From DASCOT01 sp965197275 (GTDB taxonomy: Bacteria; Acidobacteriota; UBA890; WLXD01): a stretch of 64,000 nt of DNA. The stretch lies in the NCBI GenBank assembly GCA_965197275.1, contig CBDAMQ010000020.1:1-64000 (forward strand), given 5' to 3'. Shown here in pieces: positions 26,278 through 35,192 of this stretch; the stretch's first letter is position 1, and every line of letters begins with the position of its first letter. Position numbers and translations under genes: made by a program. The notes under the pieces were generated by a model. The model did not search any database. It had not been told where the DNA came from and worked only from the letters and a program-made list of their open reading frames with translations.

Positions 26278-27546
26278 CTAGAACGCGCCGCCACCGCCGC
26301 CGCCGAAGCCACCGCCGGAGAACCCGCCACCGCCGGAGAAGCCCGAGCTGCCGCTGGTGCTGCGGGGCTGGGCGGCCATCGCTGTGCCCAGCGACGTCCC
26401 CATGCTTCCCATGCGCGTACCGAACGATGCGGCGTTGAAATGCGCCGTCGGGCCCACATACCACGCCGGCGGCTGTTGGAGCATGCCTTCGAACAGCTTC
26501 GCCCAATGGTCAGCGACGCCGAAAGCCATGGCGTACGGAAGATAGCGTTCGAAAGCCGTCTCCGAGATGCCGAGCGCCTTGAAGCGCTCTGCCTCGGTAC
26601 GCCCGAGGAACTCCTCGAAACCCCTCAGATCGACGTACGTCCGCCGACCGGCCACGGTGCGGGCGGGCATGAACGGGGCGAACACGCCGATGGCCAGCGC
26701 AGTGAACGGGGCGGCGATCACCATAGCCGGCTTCTGAAGCAGAACTGCTAACAGGATCATCGGCAAGAGTGAGACCAGAGCCAGGACGATCCAGGTTGTA
26801 CGCGAGCGATCGGGGCGGGAGCGGAACAGGCCGCGCTTGGTCATGCTGCTGTACAGCTCGCTCTTGATACCGCTGACGCGGGAGTAGAACTTGCTCTTCA
26901 GATCGTCCATCTCGACGCGATCGCCACCTTCGAACAGTCCGTCGAGCACCGACTTCTCGTAGGTCCGAAGGGTGTCATCCGCAGGCTTGCGGCGCTCGAA
27001 GGTGGTCTTGGTCGTTTCGCTGAACCAGCCGGCCTCAGTCGCTTCCTCGATCTTGACGTAGCCACGCACCGCCAGGTCGATGACCGTGGCTACGATGTCA
27101 CGCAGGTCGACTTTCTCGTCGATCAGGGTGCCGAGCTCGGCCGGGCGGAAGTCCTCAGGCGGCTCGTAACGGACCATGACCGACCGACCGATCTGCGGAT
27201 CGCGGCCGCGCGTACGGTGCAACAGGAACATTCCGATGAACGCCAGAAGGGGCAACCCGAGCGGCCAGTTGTCGGCAAACAGATCGCCCACCTGGTCGGC
27301 GACCGTTGGCCGGTAGACAAGACCGGGAGGCCAGCCGACGACGATCGTCAGACCCTCGCCGGGCTCGAGCCGACCGCGGGTGCTGATACGTACCGAGTTG
27401 ATTGCCAGGTTCTCAATGTCGGCCCCTTGGGCTTGCGTGCCATAGGGCCCGGTGTAGGCCAGCGTCCAGGGCGGTTGTCGGAGACCCTCCGGAAGCGTGA
27501 TTCGTGCGGTTGCCGACTCGATCGGCACGCTCCAGCCGGCGCCGGT
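26278..27546 (-). pseudogene. DUF2207 membrane protein, C-terminal part (split by IS element)
   Basis: This part runs from the IS junction to the stop. It begins in the GAGWSVPIESATARITLP strand region and holds two to three membrane segments (LPLLAFIGMFLLH; IVLALVSLLPMILLAVLL), the cytoplasmic VRYEPPEDFRPAELGTLID wing and the Gly-rich tail SGGGGFSGGGFGGGGGGAF typical of DUF2207. The other half is at 28814-29279. Joining both across one copy of CGGT restores YWNVTGAGW in frame. Without excision it lacks the signal peptide and beta domain, so it is non-functional as found. Confidence 0.9.
27543..27546. repeat. Target-site duplication CGGT (left copy)
   Basis: CGGT here matches 28814-28817 on the other side of the IS. 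A 4-base duplication is the pattern of the IS407 group of IS3-family elements. Confidence 0.88.
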
Positions 27547-27572
27547 TGACCTGCCCCCCAATAATCGGGCCA
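27547..27572. repeat. Left terminal inverted repeat
   Basis: It begins TGACCTGCCCC and ends GGGCCA. The first 11 bases match the right end exactly; the rest matches with one gap and some mismatches. Confidence 0.88.
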
Positions 27573-27622
27573 GTTTGAGAGTTAGGATTTGAGGCTCTCA
27601 GGATGGCTCGGAAGGGGGAACA

Positions 27623-27901
27623 ATGGCGCGGAAGCGGTACACGGTAGAGCAGATCATCGCCAAGCTCAGGGAGGCAGAGGTGGAGCTAGCGAAAGGAGCC
27701 AAGAGGCCGGAGGCGTGCCGGAAGCTGGGCATCAGCGAGAACACGTACTACCGGTGGCGTAAGGAGTACGGCGGCCTGAGGGTGGATCAGGCGCGGCGGC
27801 TCAAGGAGCTGGAGCGAGAGAACGGGCGACTCAAGAAGCTGCTGGCGGAGACGATGCTCGACAACGCCATCCTCAAAGAGGTGTCGTCGGGAAACTTCTA
27901 A
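27623..27901 (+). CDS. IS3-family transposase OrfA
   Basis: The 92-residue protein has the OrfA helix-turn-helix (YTVEQIIAKLREAEVEL, CRKLGISENTYYRWRKEYGG) and a leucine-zipper-like C-terminus (LKELERENGRLKKLLAE). It recognises the IS ends. A good ribosome-binding sequence, AAGGGGGAA, precedes the ATG. OrfB lies in the -1 frame and its frame is open back through the orfA stop, so a frameshifted OrfAB fusion is likely. Confidence 0.93.
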   Translation: MARKRYTVEQIIAKLREAEVELAKGAKRPEACRKLGISENTYYRWRKEYGGLRVDQARRLKELERENGRLKKLLAETMLDNAILKEVSSGNF

Positions 27902-27924
27902 GCCCGGCGCGTCGACGTCGGGCG

Positions 27925-28779
27925 GTGCACCAGGCACAGCGGCTAGGTGTGTCCGAGAGGCGAGCCTGCAGAGTGCTGGGCCAGGTACGTTCCACGCAGC
28001 AGTATCGGCCCAAGGTGCCGCAGGAGGAGAAGGCACTGGTGGAGCGGATGACCCAGCTGGCGACGCAGTACGGGCGCTATGGGTACCGGCGGATCACGGC
28101 GCTGTTGGTGCGTGAGGGGTGGCGAGTGAATCACAAGAGGGTCGAACGGTTATGGCGTCGTGAGGGGCTGAAGGTACCGAAAAAGCAGGCCAAGCGCGGA
28201 CGCTGGTGGCTCAATGATGGATCGTGCGTGCGGCTGCGGTCGGAGAGGAAAGATCACGTCTGGGCCTATGACTTCGTGCACGAACGAACTCACGACGGGC
28301 GAGCGCTTCGTCTGTTGACGATCGTGGACGAGTACACGAGAGAGTGCTTGGCCATCGACGTGGCACGTAGGCTCAACTCCGAGAACGTGCTGGAGCGACT
28401 CGCTGAGCTGTTCGTGAACCGGGGTGTTGCCGATCACATCCGCTCCGACAACGGACCGGAGTTCACTTCTCGGGCAGTGCGTGAGTGGCTCGAGCGGATC
28501 GGTGTGAGGACGCTGTTCATCGAGCCCGGCTCGCCTTGGGAAAACGGCTACGTGGAGAGCTTCAACGGCAAGCTACGAGACGAGCTGCTGAACGGCGAGA
28601 TCTTCTACACGCTCAAAGAGGCGGAAAGCTTGGTGCAAGGCTGGCGGCGCGAATACAACCAGGTGCGACCCCATAGCTCATTGGGTTATCAGCCGCCTGC
28701 GCCGGAAGCGACGTTGTTGCAGCCGGCTGCGCTTCGCTTCGCCGGCTCCAACAATCTCTTGTCAGCACCGATTCCATGA
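27925..28779 (+). CDS. IS3-family transposase OrfB (DDE integrase domain)
   Basis: The product is 284 residues from a GTG at 27925, though the frame is open further upstream (SPARRRRAVHQ) and the natural product is probably an OrfAB fusion made by -1 frameshifting. The retroviral-integrase-like core has the DDE residues in WAYDFVHE, IRSDNGPEFTSRAV and WENGYVESFNGKLRDE. VLGQVRSTQQY near the start is typical of IS3 OrfB. Confidence 0.94.
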   Translation: MHQAQRLGVSERRACRVLGQVRSTQQYRPKVPQEEKALVERMTQLATQYGRYGYRRITALLVREGWRVNHKRVERLWRREGLKVPKKQAKRGRWWLNDGSCVRLRSERKDHVWAYDFVHERTHDGRALRLLTIVDEYTRECLAIDVARRLNSENVLERLAELFVNRGVADHIRSDNGPEFTSRAVREWLERIGVRTLFIEPGSPWENGYVESFNGKLRDELLNGEIFYTLKEAESLVQGWRREYNQVRPHSSLGYQPPAPEATLLQPAALRFAGSNNLLSAPIP

Positions 28780-28788
28780 GTTACGAAG

Positions 28789-28813
28789 TGGCCCAAACAC
28801 TTGGGGCAGGTCA
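28789..28813. repeat. Right terminal inverted repeat
   Basis: On the complement it reads TGACCTGCCCCAAG and ends GGGCCA, matching the left repeat with one gap. Confidence 0.88.
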
Positions 28814-28817
28814 CGGT
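28814..28817. repeat. Target-site duplication CGGT (right copy)
   Basis: It matches CGGT at 27543-27546. Confidence 0.88.
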
Positions 28818-29279
28818 CACGTTCCAGTAGAGCTGGTCGTGTGCCTCGAAGCCTTCCTCGGTGTCCGGAAACCGCAGGGCTCGACCGACCCGGTAGCGCA
28901 GTACGACGGTGCGAGAGGCGTTGTTGGCGTCCGGTACCCAGACCTTGAAACGAAAGTCGTCGCCTCTCCGATCGGCCTCGTGGCGCAGAGAGGAACCATC
29001 CTCGGCGGTCACTGCCACAGGGTCCAGGCGCAGGCCGTAGTCGAGCCCCCACGGAGTTTCGTACTTGATGGGAATGTCGCGGTACACGCCGTTGAACGAA
29101 CCTTCGAAGCGGAAGGTGAGGCGCTCGGCAACCTCGATCTCGCCGCTTTCCAGGATGCGGATGTCCGCATCGAAGGCTTCGACCCAATAGCGCCGGTCCT
29201 GTGCCTGGACGGTCGCCGGTGCGAAGTGAGAGGCGACGGTAATGACCAACGCTACCGCGAACGTTCCCAGCTTATGCAT
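28814..29279 (-). pseudogene. DUF2207 membrane protein, N-terminal part (split by IS element)
   Basis: The ATG at 29279 overlaps the end of lemA by eight bases. It opens with a signal peptide (LGTFAVALVITVASHFAPATVQAQ) and the DUF2207 beta domain (YWVEAFDADIRILESGEIEV, FNGVYRDIPIKYETPWG). The frame is cut at YWNVT by the insertion and would read on into IS sequence to a stop at 28689. DUF2207 is commonly found beside lemA; the pair's role is unknown. Confidence 0.9.
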
Positions 29280-29835
29280 CCAGATCCACCCTTACCGCCT
29301 GACGCTCCAGCGGGTTATCGACTTCGAAGAACTCGTGCCTGACAAACCCCATCGGCGCCGCCATCAAGATCGCCGGGAAGCTTGCGATCGCGGTGTTGTG
29401 ATCCCGTACCACGGCGTTGTAGTACCGCCGCGCCGACTGGAGGTCGTCTTCGATCTCCGAGAGCTGCCTCTGCAGCGTCCCGTAGCGCTCACTGGCGCGG
29501 ATCTCGGGGTGGGCCTCCGCGAGCGCGAACAGGCCGCGTAGGGCCCCCACGAGGCCGTTCTCGATCTGCGACGTCGTGACGCCCGGAAGGCGGCGCCCTG
29601 CGGCTTGCTGCGCCGCCGTACGCATCGACACGACCGACTCGAGAGTGCCGCGCTCGTGGGCGGCGTAGCCCTTGACCACCTCGACCAGCGCCGGGACGAC
29701 GTCATGACGGCGCTTGAGCTGGGCGTCGATGTCGGCCCAGGCCCCCTCGGCTCGTTTCTGCAGCCCGACGAGCCGGTTGTAGAGGACGGCTACCCCGGTC
29801 AGCAATGCCACGAGCAGACCGAACGCCCACAGCAC
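29272..29835 (-). CDS. lemA: LemA family protein
   Basis: The 187-residue product has an N-terminal membrane helix (LWAFGLLVALLTGVAVLYNRL) and the LemA helical bundle (LQKRAEGAWADIDAQLKRRH, DVVPALVEVVKGYA, LSEIEDDLQSARRYYNAVVRD). The NPLERQAVRVDL ending matches the family. LemA proteins are membrane-anchored and of unclear function, usually with a DUF2207 partner, encoded here immediately downstream on the same strand. Confidence 0.92.
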   Translation of the reverse strand: MLWAFGLLVALLTGVAVLYNRLVGLQKRAEGAWADIDAQLKRRHDVVPALVEVVKGYAAHERGTLESVVSMRTAAQQAAGRRLPGVTTSQIENGLVGALRGLFALAEAHPEIRASERYGTLQRQLSEIEDDLQSARRYYNAVVRDHNTAIASFPAILMAAPMGFVRHEFFEVDNPLERQAVRVDLDA

Positions 29836-29900
29836 GAATCAGGTCCCTCCGGAGTGATCAGCCGGAGCGTGAAGGATCCAGCCCACCGCCTTGGCTGCGC

Positions 29901-31304
29901 TCAGGCCATCCCGTTGGTCAGCGTCTCGAGGAATTCGTGATTGCTCTTGGTTTGACGCAGACGCTTGAGCAGTAGCTCCATGGCTTCGTCCGCCGGTACC
30001 GCCGCCAGCGCCTTGCGAAGCATCCATATGCGCTGCAGGTCGTCGGCCCCCAACAGCAGTTCTTCCTTGCGCGTGCCCGACTTGTTGATCTCGATGGCGG
30101 GGAAAATGCGTTTGTCGGCGAGCTTGCGCTCGAGCACAATCTCGGAGTTGCCAGTACCCTTGAACTCTTCGAAGATCACCTCGTCCATGCGGCTGCCGGT
30201 TTCGATCAGAGCAGTGGCGACAATCGTCAGCGACCCGCCCTCCTCGACCGCACGCGCCGAGCCGAAGAACTTCTTGGGTTTCTCCAGCGCGTTGGCGTCG
30301 ACGCCACCGGTCAGCACGCGGCCGGAAGACGGCGTCACGGTGTTGTGAGCCCGTGCCAACCGCGTAAGTGAGTCCAGCAGGATCACCACGTCGTGGCCGC
30401 TCTCTACCATCCGGCGTGCCTTCTCCAGGACGATCTCGCCGACCGCTGTATGACGACTGGCAGGCTCGTCGAAGGTCGAATACACGACCTCGCCACGTAC
30501 CGACCGCCGCATGTCGGTGACCTCCTCAGGCCGCTCGTCGAGCAACAGGACGATGAGCTTGACGTCTGGATGGTTGCTCGCCAGCGCTTTGGCGATCGCC
30601 TGCAGGAGGATCGTTTTCCCGGCGCGCGGCGGCGACACGATAAGGGCCCGTTGTCCGAAACCAAGCGGGCACAGGAGATCGATAACGCGACCTATGAGGT
30701 CGTCGCCGGGTACCTCTACCTTGATCTGACGTTCGGGGTGGTAGGGCGTCAGGTTCTTGAAGAGCGTGCGATCGAGGGCCTTGTTGGGTGCCTCGTAGTT
30801 GATGGCGTCGATTTGGACGAGGGCAAAGTACTTCTCGCCCTGCTTCGGCGGCCGGATGCTACCAGCGAGCGTATCGCCGGTGAGCAAGTTGAAACGCCGG
30901 ATCTGGGTAGGGGAGACGTAGACGTCCTCAGGTCCGGGGAGATACGAGTGCTCGGCGGAACGGATAAAGCCGTAACCGTCGGGAAGACGCTCGAGCACAC
31001 CTTGCTTGTAGACCAGTCCGTGCTCTTTCGCTTGCGCCCGAAGACAGGCGTCGATGAGCGCCTCGGGATCGAGCGCTGTCGGATTCTCGACCTTGAGCTC
31101 GTTGGCAATCTCCAACAGCGCGGCCGGCCGCGCTTCCATGAGATCGTCGACGCTGTGCGCGTCCTGTAGCAGCAGCGCGGTGTCCTCGTCGCGCGGCGGA
31201 GTGAAATCCTTTGGTTGGTTCGGCTGACCGCGACGTCGTCCTCGTCCACCGCGGGACCGGCGCCGACCCCGTCGCCGGCGCTGCCGTTGTTGCTGCTCTG
31301 TCAT
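29901..31304 (-). CDS. rho: Transcription termination factor Rho
   Basis: The 467-residue protein has an Arg/Gly-rich extension (RRRRGRRRSRGGRGRRRG) at residues 9-26, then the RNA-binding OB fold (PDGYGFIRSAEHSYLPGPED) and the RecA-like ATPase: Walker A SPPRAGKT, the Q-loop VDANALEKPKKFFGSAR and the R-loop GTGNSEIVLERK. Rho is a hexameric RNA helicase that ends transcription. The start follows a leader of about 165 bases. lemA lies 66 bases downstream. Confidence 0.95.
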   Translation of the reverse strand: MTEQQQRQRRRRGRRRSRGGRGRRRGQPNQPKDFTPPRDEDTALLLQDAHSVDDLMEARPAALLEIANELKVENPTALDPEALIDACLRAQAKEHGLVYKQGVLERLPDGYGFIRSAEHSYLPGPEDVYVSPTQIRRFNLLTGDTLAGSIRPPKQGEKYFALVQIDAINYEAPNKALDRTLFKNLTPYHPERQIKVEVPGDDLIGRVIDLLCPLGFGQRALIVSPPRAGKTILLQAIAKALASNHPDVKLIVLLLDERPEEVTDMRRSVRGEVVYSTFDEPASRHTAVGEIVLEKARRMVESGHDVVILLDSLTRLARAHNTVTPSSGRVLTGGVDANALEKPKKFFGSARAVEEGGSLTIVATALIETGSRMDEVIFEEFKGTGNSEIVLERKLADKRIFPAIEINKSGTRKEELLLGADDLQRIWMLRKALAAVPADEAMELLLKRLRQTKSNHEFLETLTNGMA

Positions 31305-31471
31305 GGAGTGTTGCCCCAGTTGGGAGAAAGTCGGGTCGCGCTCCTCTCATGGCGCGCGGAAAGTACAGCGACCCGAAGGCGCTCGGACACACACGATCCG
31401 GGCGGGGTGTTACTCGGGAGGGGCCGGCGCCGACAGTGTTCTGAAACCTGGGCGCCTGGCCAATCGAGGCC

Positions 31472-31501
31472 ATTGTGTTCGCCACCATACAGGACTGTCA
31501 A
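31472..31501 (-). promoter_or_regulatory. Promoter TTGACA-N18-CACAAT upstream of rho
   Basis: On the minus strand TTGACA (31496-31501) is a perfect -35 and CACAAT (31472-31477) a two-mismatch -10, 18 bases apart. The mRNA would start around 31465 and carry a leader of roughly 160 bases before rho. Confidence 0.5.
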
Positions 31502-31534
31502 GACCGGATCGCACCGTGCCGGTAAGGGCTCGTC

Positions 31535-31969
31535 CTACGGCGACTCTTCCTCGGCGGCGAAGCTGTCGAAAACGTAGGCCGCCACGGCGAAGATCTCGTC
31601 CTCCGTCAGAAGCTCTTCGAAGGGCTCCATGTCGGTATCCGGAACCCCCTTGGCGATCGCCTCGACCATCCCTTCCAGGGTTGTCGACTCCATTTGCGTC
31701 CAGTCGCCGGCCGTGAGGTCGGTCGGCGGCGTCTCGAGAAAACGCGCCGCCGGACCGTCACCCTTGCCGCCAGCGCCGTGGCAGGGCTCGCACTGATCGC
31801 TGTAGAGCCCGCTGCCGAGTTCGAGCACCGGTGCGGTTACTTGCTGATGGGCTGCCGGTCGGAGCGCCGCGGGGGCGCTCGCCGGACCGAGTAGCTGTAT
31901 CGAAGCCGCCAGGAGGATGAACCCTCCGGCCATTAACCAGGGCCCTCGAACTCTGCGCAAATGTTTCAC
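31535..31969 (-). CDS. Exported c-type cytochrome
   Basis: The 144-residue protein has a signal peptide (PWLMAGGFILLAASIQLLG) and one haem-binding site CEPCH at about residue 61, followed by GKGDGPAA and a methionine ligand candidate in TDMEPF. It is probably a periplasmic or membrane-bound monohaem electron carrier. The ATG at 31969 overlaps the stop of the upstream glycosidase gene by four bases, so they share an mRNA. No oxidase genes are adjacent. Confidence 0.86.
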   Translation of the reverse strand: MKHLRRVRGPWLMAGGFILLAASIQLLGPASAPAALRPAAHQQVTAPVLELGSGLYSDQCEPCHGAGGKGDGPAARFLETPPTDLTAGDWTQMESTTLEGMVEAIAKGVPDTDMEPFEELLTEDEIFAVAAYVFDSFAAEEESP

Positions 31970-33489
31970 TCCTGATGATTCCCGGAATTGACGGTGCCAT
32001 TATGCCAGCGTTCCAACCGCCCCTGCACCTCGCGTGCGATGGTGCTGGCGAGGCCAATGTAGGCGCGGTCGAGCTCGTCGTATCGATCTAACTCCAGCGC
32101 GCGCCAGGCCTCATGAGAGTATCCCGCGCCAGGTTGCAGAACGGCCGCGAACGGCTCGATCGTCCGGTGCTCGGCCCGCGTGGTCAGCTTCCACAGCGTG
32201 AAGCCGCGCAGCGCCGGGAAGCCGCCGCTCTGCACCACATCGGCCAGTGCCTGCAACGCGGCTACGCGCTCTCCTGGGTCGTCCGGTTGTGATTCCCAGT
32301 GAACGCAGGTCCGCCGGTTGTCCAGTTCCACGGTTTCCAGGACCTCGACGCGATCGTACGAAAAAGGTCGAACGGTGCTCCCGAGCCGACGCGTCCATCC
32401 CAGCTCGAGCAGTACGACGGGGAGGGAGCCGCCGGCGCGCTGCAAATCGGCAGCGACACGCTGCCAGGAGCGCACCATGTGGCCAACGCGCGCCGCAGGG
32501 TCGAGGCCGTAGATGCTCAGGGGGAAGTAGGCGTTGACGGCGATGAAGTCCAGGGCGTCCCAGAAGCCGACTTCCTCGAACTGGTCGAAGTTGGCTCCGT
32601 AGCTCACCAGGCCGGAGTAGCGCTCACGCACGCGCCCCACCAGGGTGCGCCAGAACGCCTCGTAGCGTCCCCGGCGAGCATTCAGGTGCGTGAGGTTGCC
32701 TGCGTCACCCCCGAGCGCCTGGAGCGTCCAGGCGCGGCGGATCCGTTCCTCGTCGCGCAGCATGGTCTCGAGGTCGGGGGAGCGTCCGCCATCAAGATGC
32801 GTCAAGGCGCTTGGCGCATCGGTCTGCTCGGCGCTGGCGGCGCAACGAACGAGATCGTTACGGACCGTCTGTACGCTATCGGAGTCAAGGAAATACGAGT
32901 ACAGGCGGGGGAGGGAATCGAGGTTGGTCGTGGAGGCCAGCGAGTTGAGCTCGTTGCCGACGACAAACAGGTTGACGTTCTCGCGGGCCGCAATCTCAGC
33001 TCCCCACAAGACGAAGTCGGAGTAGCGATCGAACCACGGATCTAATCGATCGCGCCGCGGCCAGATCATGCCGTGCCACAGGTGGCGGTTGACTTCGAGC
33101 CCGTGTTCCAGGGCGACGCGCATCACCAACGACACCCGCAGCCCGGCGCGCTTGGCGGCGCGGATCTCTGAGACCACCCAGGGGGCGTCGCGGTCCCAGG
33201 AAAGCTCCGCCTGATCCCATTGCTGCTGGCGGGCGTAGAGCGTGACCTGGACGGAATCGAGCCCCGCCTCGACGAGGGCCGCGGCCCACCTGTCGTGGTC
33301 GGGCTCGTTGACCTGGATACCTCCGAAGAAGGTCGGCGGCGGGTGGTCGTGCGGTGCGCCGGGGATCGGCGCGGAAGTGTCCTCCTGTACGAGGGCCGGG
33401 GCGGGCGTGGCGAGCGCCAGGAGGATCAGGAGGCACCTACGCGAGGGTGGGTAACGCTCCTTGGTTGCTGGGGATCTCATAGTTTCCAT
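31966..33489 (-). CDS. GH113-like TIM-barrel glycoside hydrolase
   Basis: The product is about 507 residues with an N-terminal signal-like segment (LLILLALATPAPALV). The barrel contains DFIAVNAYFPLSIYG, VNLFVVGNELNS (the acid/base glutamate in GNEL) and VVLLELGWTRRLGS with a second glutamate on the next strand, as in GH113 beta-mannanases. I am confident of the fold and less so of the substrate. The start is one of several clustered ATGs; I chose 33489, but 33507 and 33480 are also possible. The stop overlaps the cytochrome start. Confidence 0.75.
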   Translation of the reverse strand: METMRSPATKERYPPSRRCLLILLALATPAPALVQEDTSAPIPGAPHDHPPPTFFGGIQVNEPDHDRWAAALVEAGLDSVQVTLYARQQQWDQAELSWDRDAPWVVSEIRAAKRAGLRVSLVMRVALEHGLEVNRHLWHGMIWPRRDRLDPWFDRYSDFVLWGAEIAARENVNLFVVGNELNSLASTTNLDSLPRLYSYFLDSDSVQTVRNDLVRCAASAEQTDAPSALTHLDGGRSPDLETMLRDEERIRRAWTLQALGGDAGNLTHLNARRGRYEAFWRTLVGRVRERYSGLVSYGANFDQFEEVGFWDALDFIAVNAYFPLSIYGLDPAARVGHMVRSWQRVAADLQRAGGSLPVVLLELGWTRRLGSTVRPFSYDRVEVLETVELDNRRTCVHWESQPDDPGERVAALQALADVVQSGGFPALRGFTLWKLTTRAEHRTIEPFAAVLQPGAGYSHEAWRALELDRYDELDRAYIGLASTIAREVQGRLERWHNGTVNSGNHQE

Positions 33490-33646
33490 AAGAGTCCTTA
33501 TCAACAATACTCACACACGACGAAACGCAGCACCTGGCGCCCAAGAGCAGTCCGCCACCAGACGGCGCGGCCACGGCGAGCCGGTTCAATGGTTGGCGGA
33601 GTCGTCGAGGCGCCGAAGCCATCCCGGTGGCATTGACTCCCGGCTC

Positions 33647-34905
33647 TTACTCGCCGCGGTTCGGAATACGCAGTTGCTCGCCAATCCTGATGACCGTTCG
33701 TCGACCCATGTTGTTGGCGGTCTGGATGGCCGAGACCGACGCCCCGTAACGTCGCGAGATGATGGTCAGGTTCTCGCCTCGAGTGACTCTGTGGACCACG
33801 TAACTGGGTCGCGGCGGCACGGTCCTTACTCGCAGCAGCTTGCCCGGCGTCAGCGTCTGGTTCCACAGGCCGTTGTCCCGCACGAGGCGCCACGGGCTCG
33901 ATGTCAGCTCCTCGGCGATTGCCGCAATCGTCTCGTTCGCCTTGACCTGGTGCACCTTGTGGTTGCCCTCCCAGCTGAGAGGGATCCTGAGCAACATCCC
34001 GGCCGGCAGCGTCTGTAGGTGCCACAGCGAGTTTCCTGACGCAGCTCGTCGAGGTCGACGTCAAGCGTGAACGCGATGTTGAAGTAGTTGTCACCCAGCC
34101 GCGAGCGATACTCCAGAAAGCTGCCGTCGATGCGGTACAGATCGTCTCGCGGCGCGACCGGGTAGGCGATCAACTGGCCCTCCCGGAGGGTCCGCCGGGC
34201 GAGGTAAGGATTGTGCAAGCGCAACTGCAAGAGCGTAAGACCGAGGCGCTCGGAGAGCACCCACCAGTCCTCCCCTTCCCTGACCGGGGTCAGTCGGAGC
34301 GCCGAAGCGTGTTGGCGGATCGAGCGCTCATGGAGCTTCAACATGGTGCGGTAGTGGCCGACGCCGAGCACATACTGCAGCGACTCGAGCCGCATCGGAC
34401 GACTACGGCCGACCGTGCTCGGTCCGCCGTTGTACGCCGCCAGCGCGTAGTCCTCGCGGTCGAACCGGTCCACTAGCTGGCCGATGTACTTGATACCGGC
34501 CTCGATGTTGGTTTCCACCCGCAGCGAGCGAAACGTCGCCGGCATGACCTGGAAGTAACCCTTGGCGCCGGCCCACGAGGTCAGGTTCGCGTTACCGCCA
34601 GATTCGTACATGCAGGTGGCACGCGCGAGCTCGAAGTCGACTCCGTAGCGGTCGGCGTGGCCCCAGATCACGTCCTCGATCTCCATCATCTTGCGATAGA
34701 TACCGAGGATGGCCGACGAGAAGTCGTCGACCGGTAGCAGGTCAGCGAAACGGGTACTGCCGTCCTGTGCCTCAGGGGCTGTCGCCAACGCGCTGCCCGG
34801 AACTGTGTAGACAGCCACTAGCGCGAAGGCGCCCAGAGTTATTGCCCGTAGTGACACGGTTCGAACCCTCTCGCTCGCAGGGACCTGCATCTGACCCGCC
34901 GTCAT
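33647..34905 (-). CDS. Membrane-bound lytic transglycosylase MltD-like with LysM domains, frameshifted
   Basis: From ATG 34905 a signal segment leads into the SLT domain: DFELARATCMYESGGNANL holds the catalytic glutamate, then AKGYFQVMPATF and ALAAYNGGPSTV. The first LysM repeats follow. At LRQETRCG the frame becomes nonsense, while the other frame continues as GNSLWHLQTLPAGMLLRIP and two more LysM repeats to the stop at 33647. Adding one G (a C on the forward strand) at about 34035-34036 rejoins them. The enzyme cleaves peptidoglycan non-hydrolytically. Confidence 0.86.
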
Positions 34906-34984
34906 TGAAGCAACTCCAGCGCCGCAGAAGCAATACCCAGACCCTCCACCCTCTCGATCGATTGCATACGAGGCCACACTTGCC

Positions 34985-35030
34985 GGCCCCGGCCCGAGCC
35001 TGACTCCGGCCCTGGCCCGAGCCGGACTCC
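34985..35030. repeat. Two tandem 23-base GC-rich repeats
   Basis: The units 34985-35007 and 35008-35030 share the pattern GGCCC(C/T)GGCCCGAGCC(T/G)(G)ACTCC with about two mismatches, and a third partial copy begins at 35031. They lie in the divergent space between mltD and the M23 gene. No function is evident. Confidence 0.65.
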
Positions 35031-35052
35031 GGCCCGGTCTCGGCGCGCAGAG

Positions 35053-35080
35053 TTGCGTGTCCGTGTCGTGCCCTTATAAT
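35053..35080 (+). promoter_or_regulatory. Promoter candidate TTGCGT-N16-TATAAT
   Basis: A perfect TATAAT at 35075-35080 is preceded at 16 bases by TTGCGT. It would start transcription of the M23 gene near 35087, about 100 bases before its start codon. Confidence 0.55.
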
Positions 35081-35192
35081 TGACGGCGCAATTTCTACCG
35101 CGACGCTCGACGCCTTAATCGGGTGCGTTCACCTTGCCCTCACCTCTCCGCCAGAGCCTGAAACTGCGCCTGACGATTGAACCTTTCGCAAC

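Larger units (their letters stand above)
27547..28813 (+). mobile_element. IS3-family insertion sequence, IS407-like, 1267 bp
   Basis: The ends are imperfect terminal inverted repeats starting TGACCTGCCCC. A 4-base duplication CGGT flanks them. The interior has two overlapping-frame transposase genes (orfA 27623-27901, orfB in the -1 frame). It inserts into the DUF2207 gene and appears complete. The direct repeats are exact and the host frame is restored by excision, so the insertion is recent or assembled in a mixed population. Confidence 0.93.

Noticed and set aside
26170..26751. Plus-strand frame over the DUF2207 end
   Set aside because: It is antisense to the Gly-rich tail, giving Ala/Arg-rich sequence typical of shadow frames.
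31950..31962. TGTTTCAC, half of the parS palindrome
   Set aside because: The second half (GTGAAACA) is missing. The site lies upstream of the cytochrome gene, far from parAB. I found no complete parS in the window.
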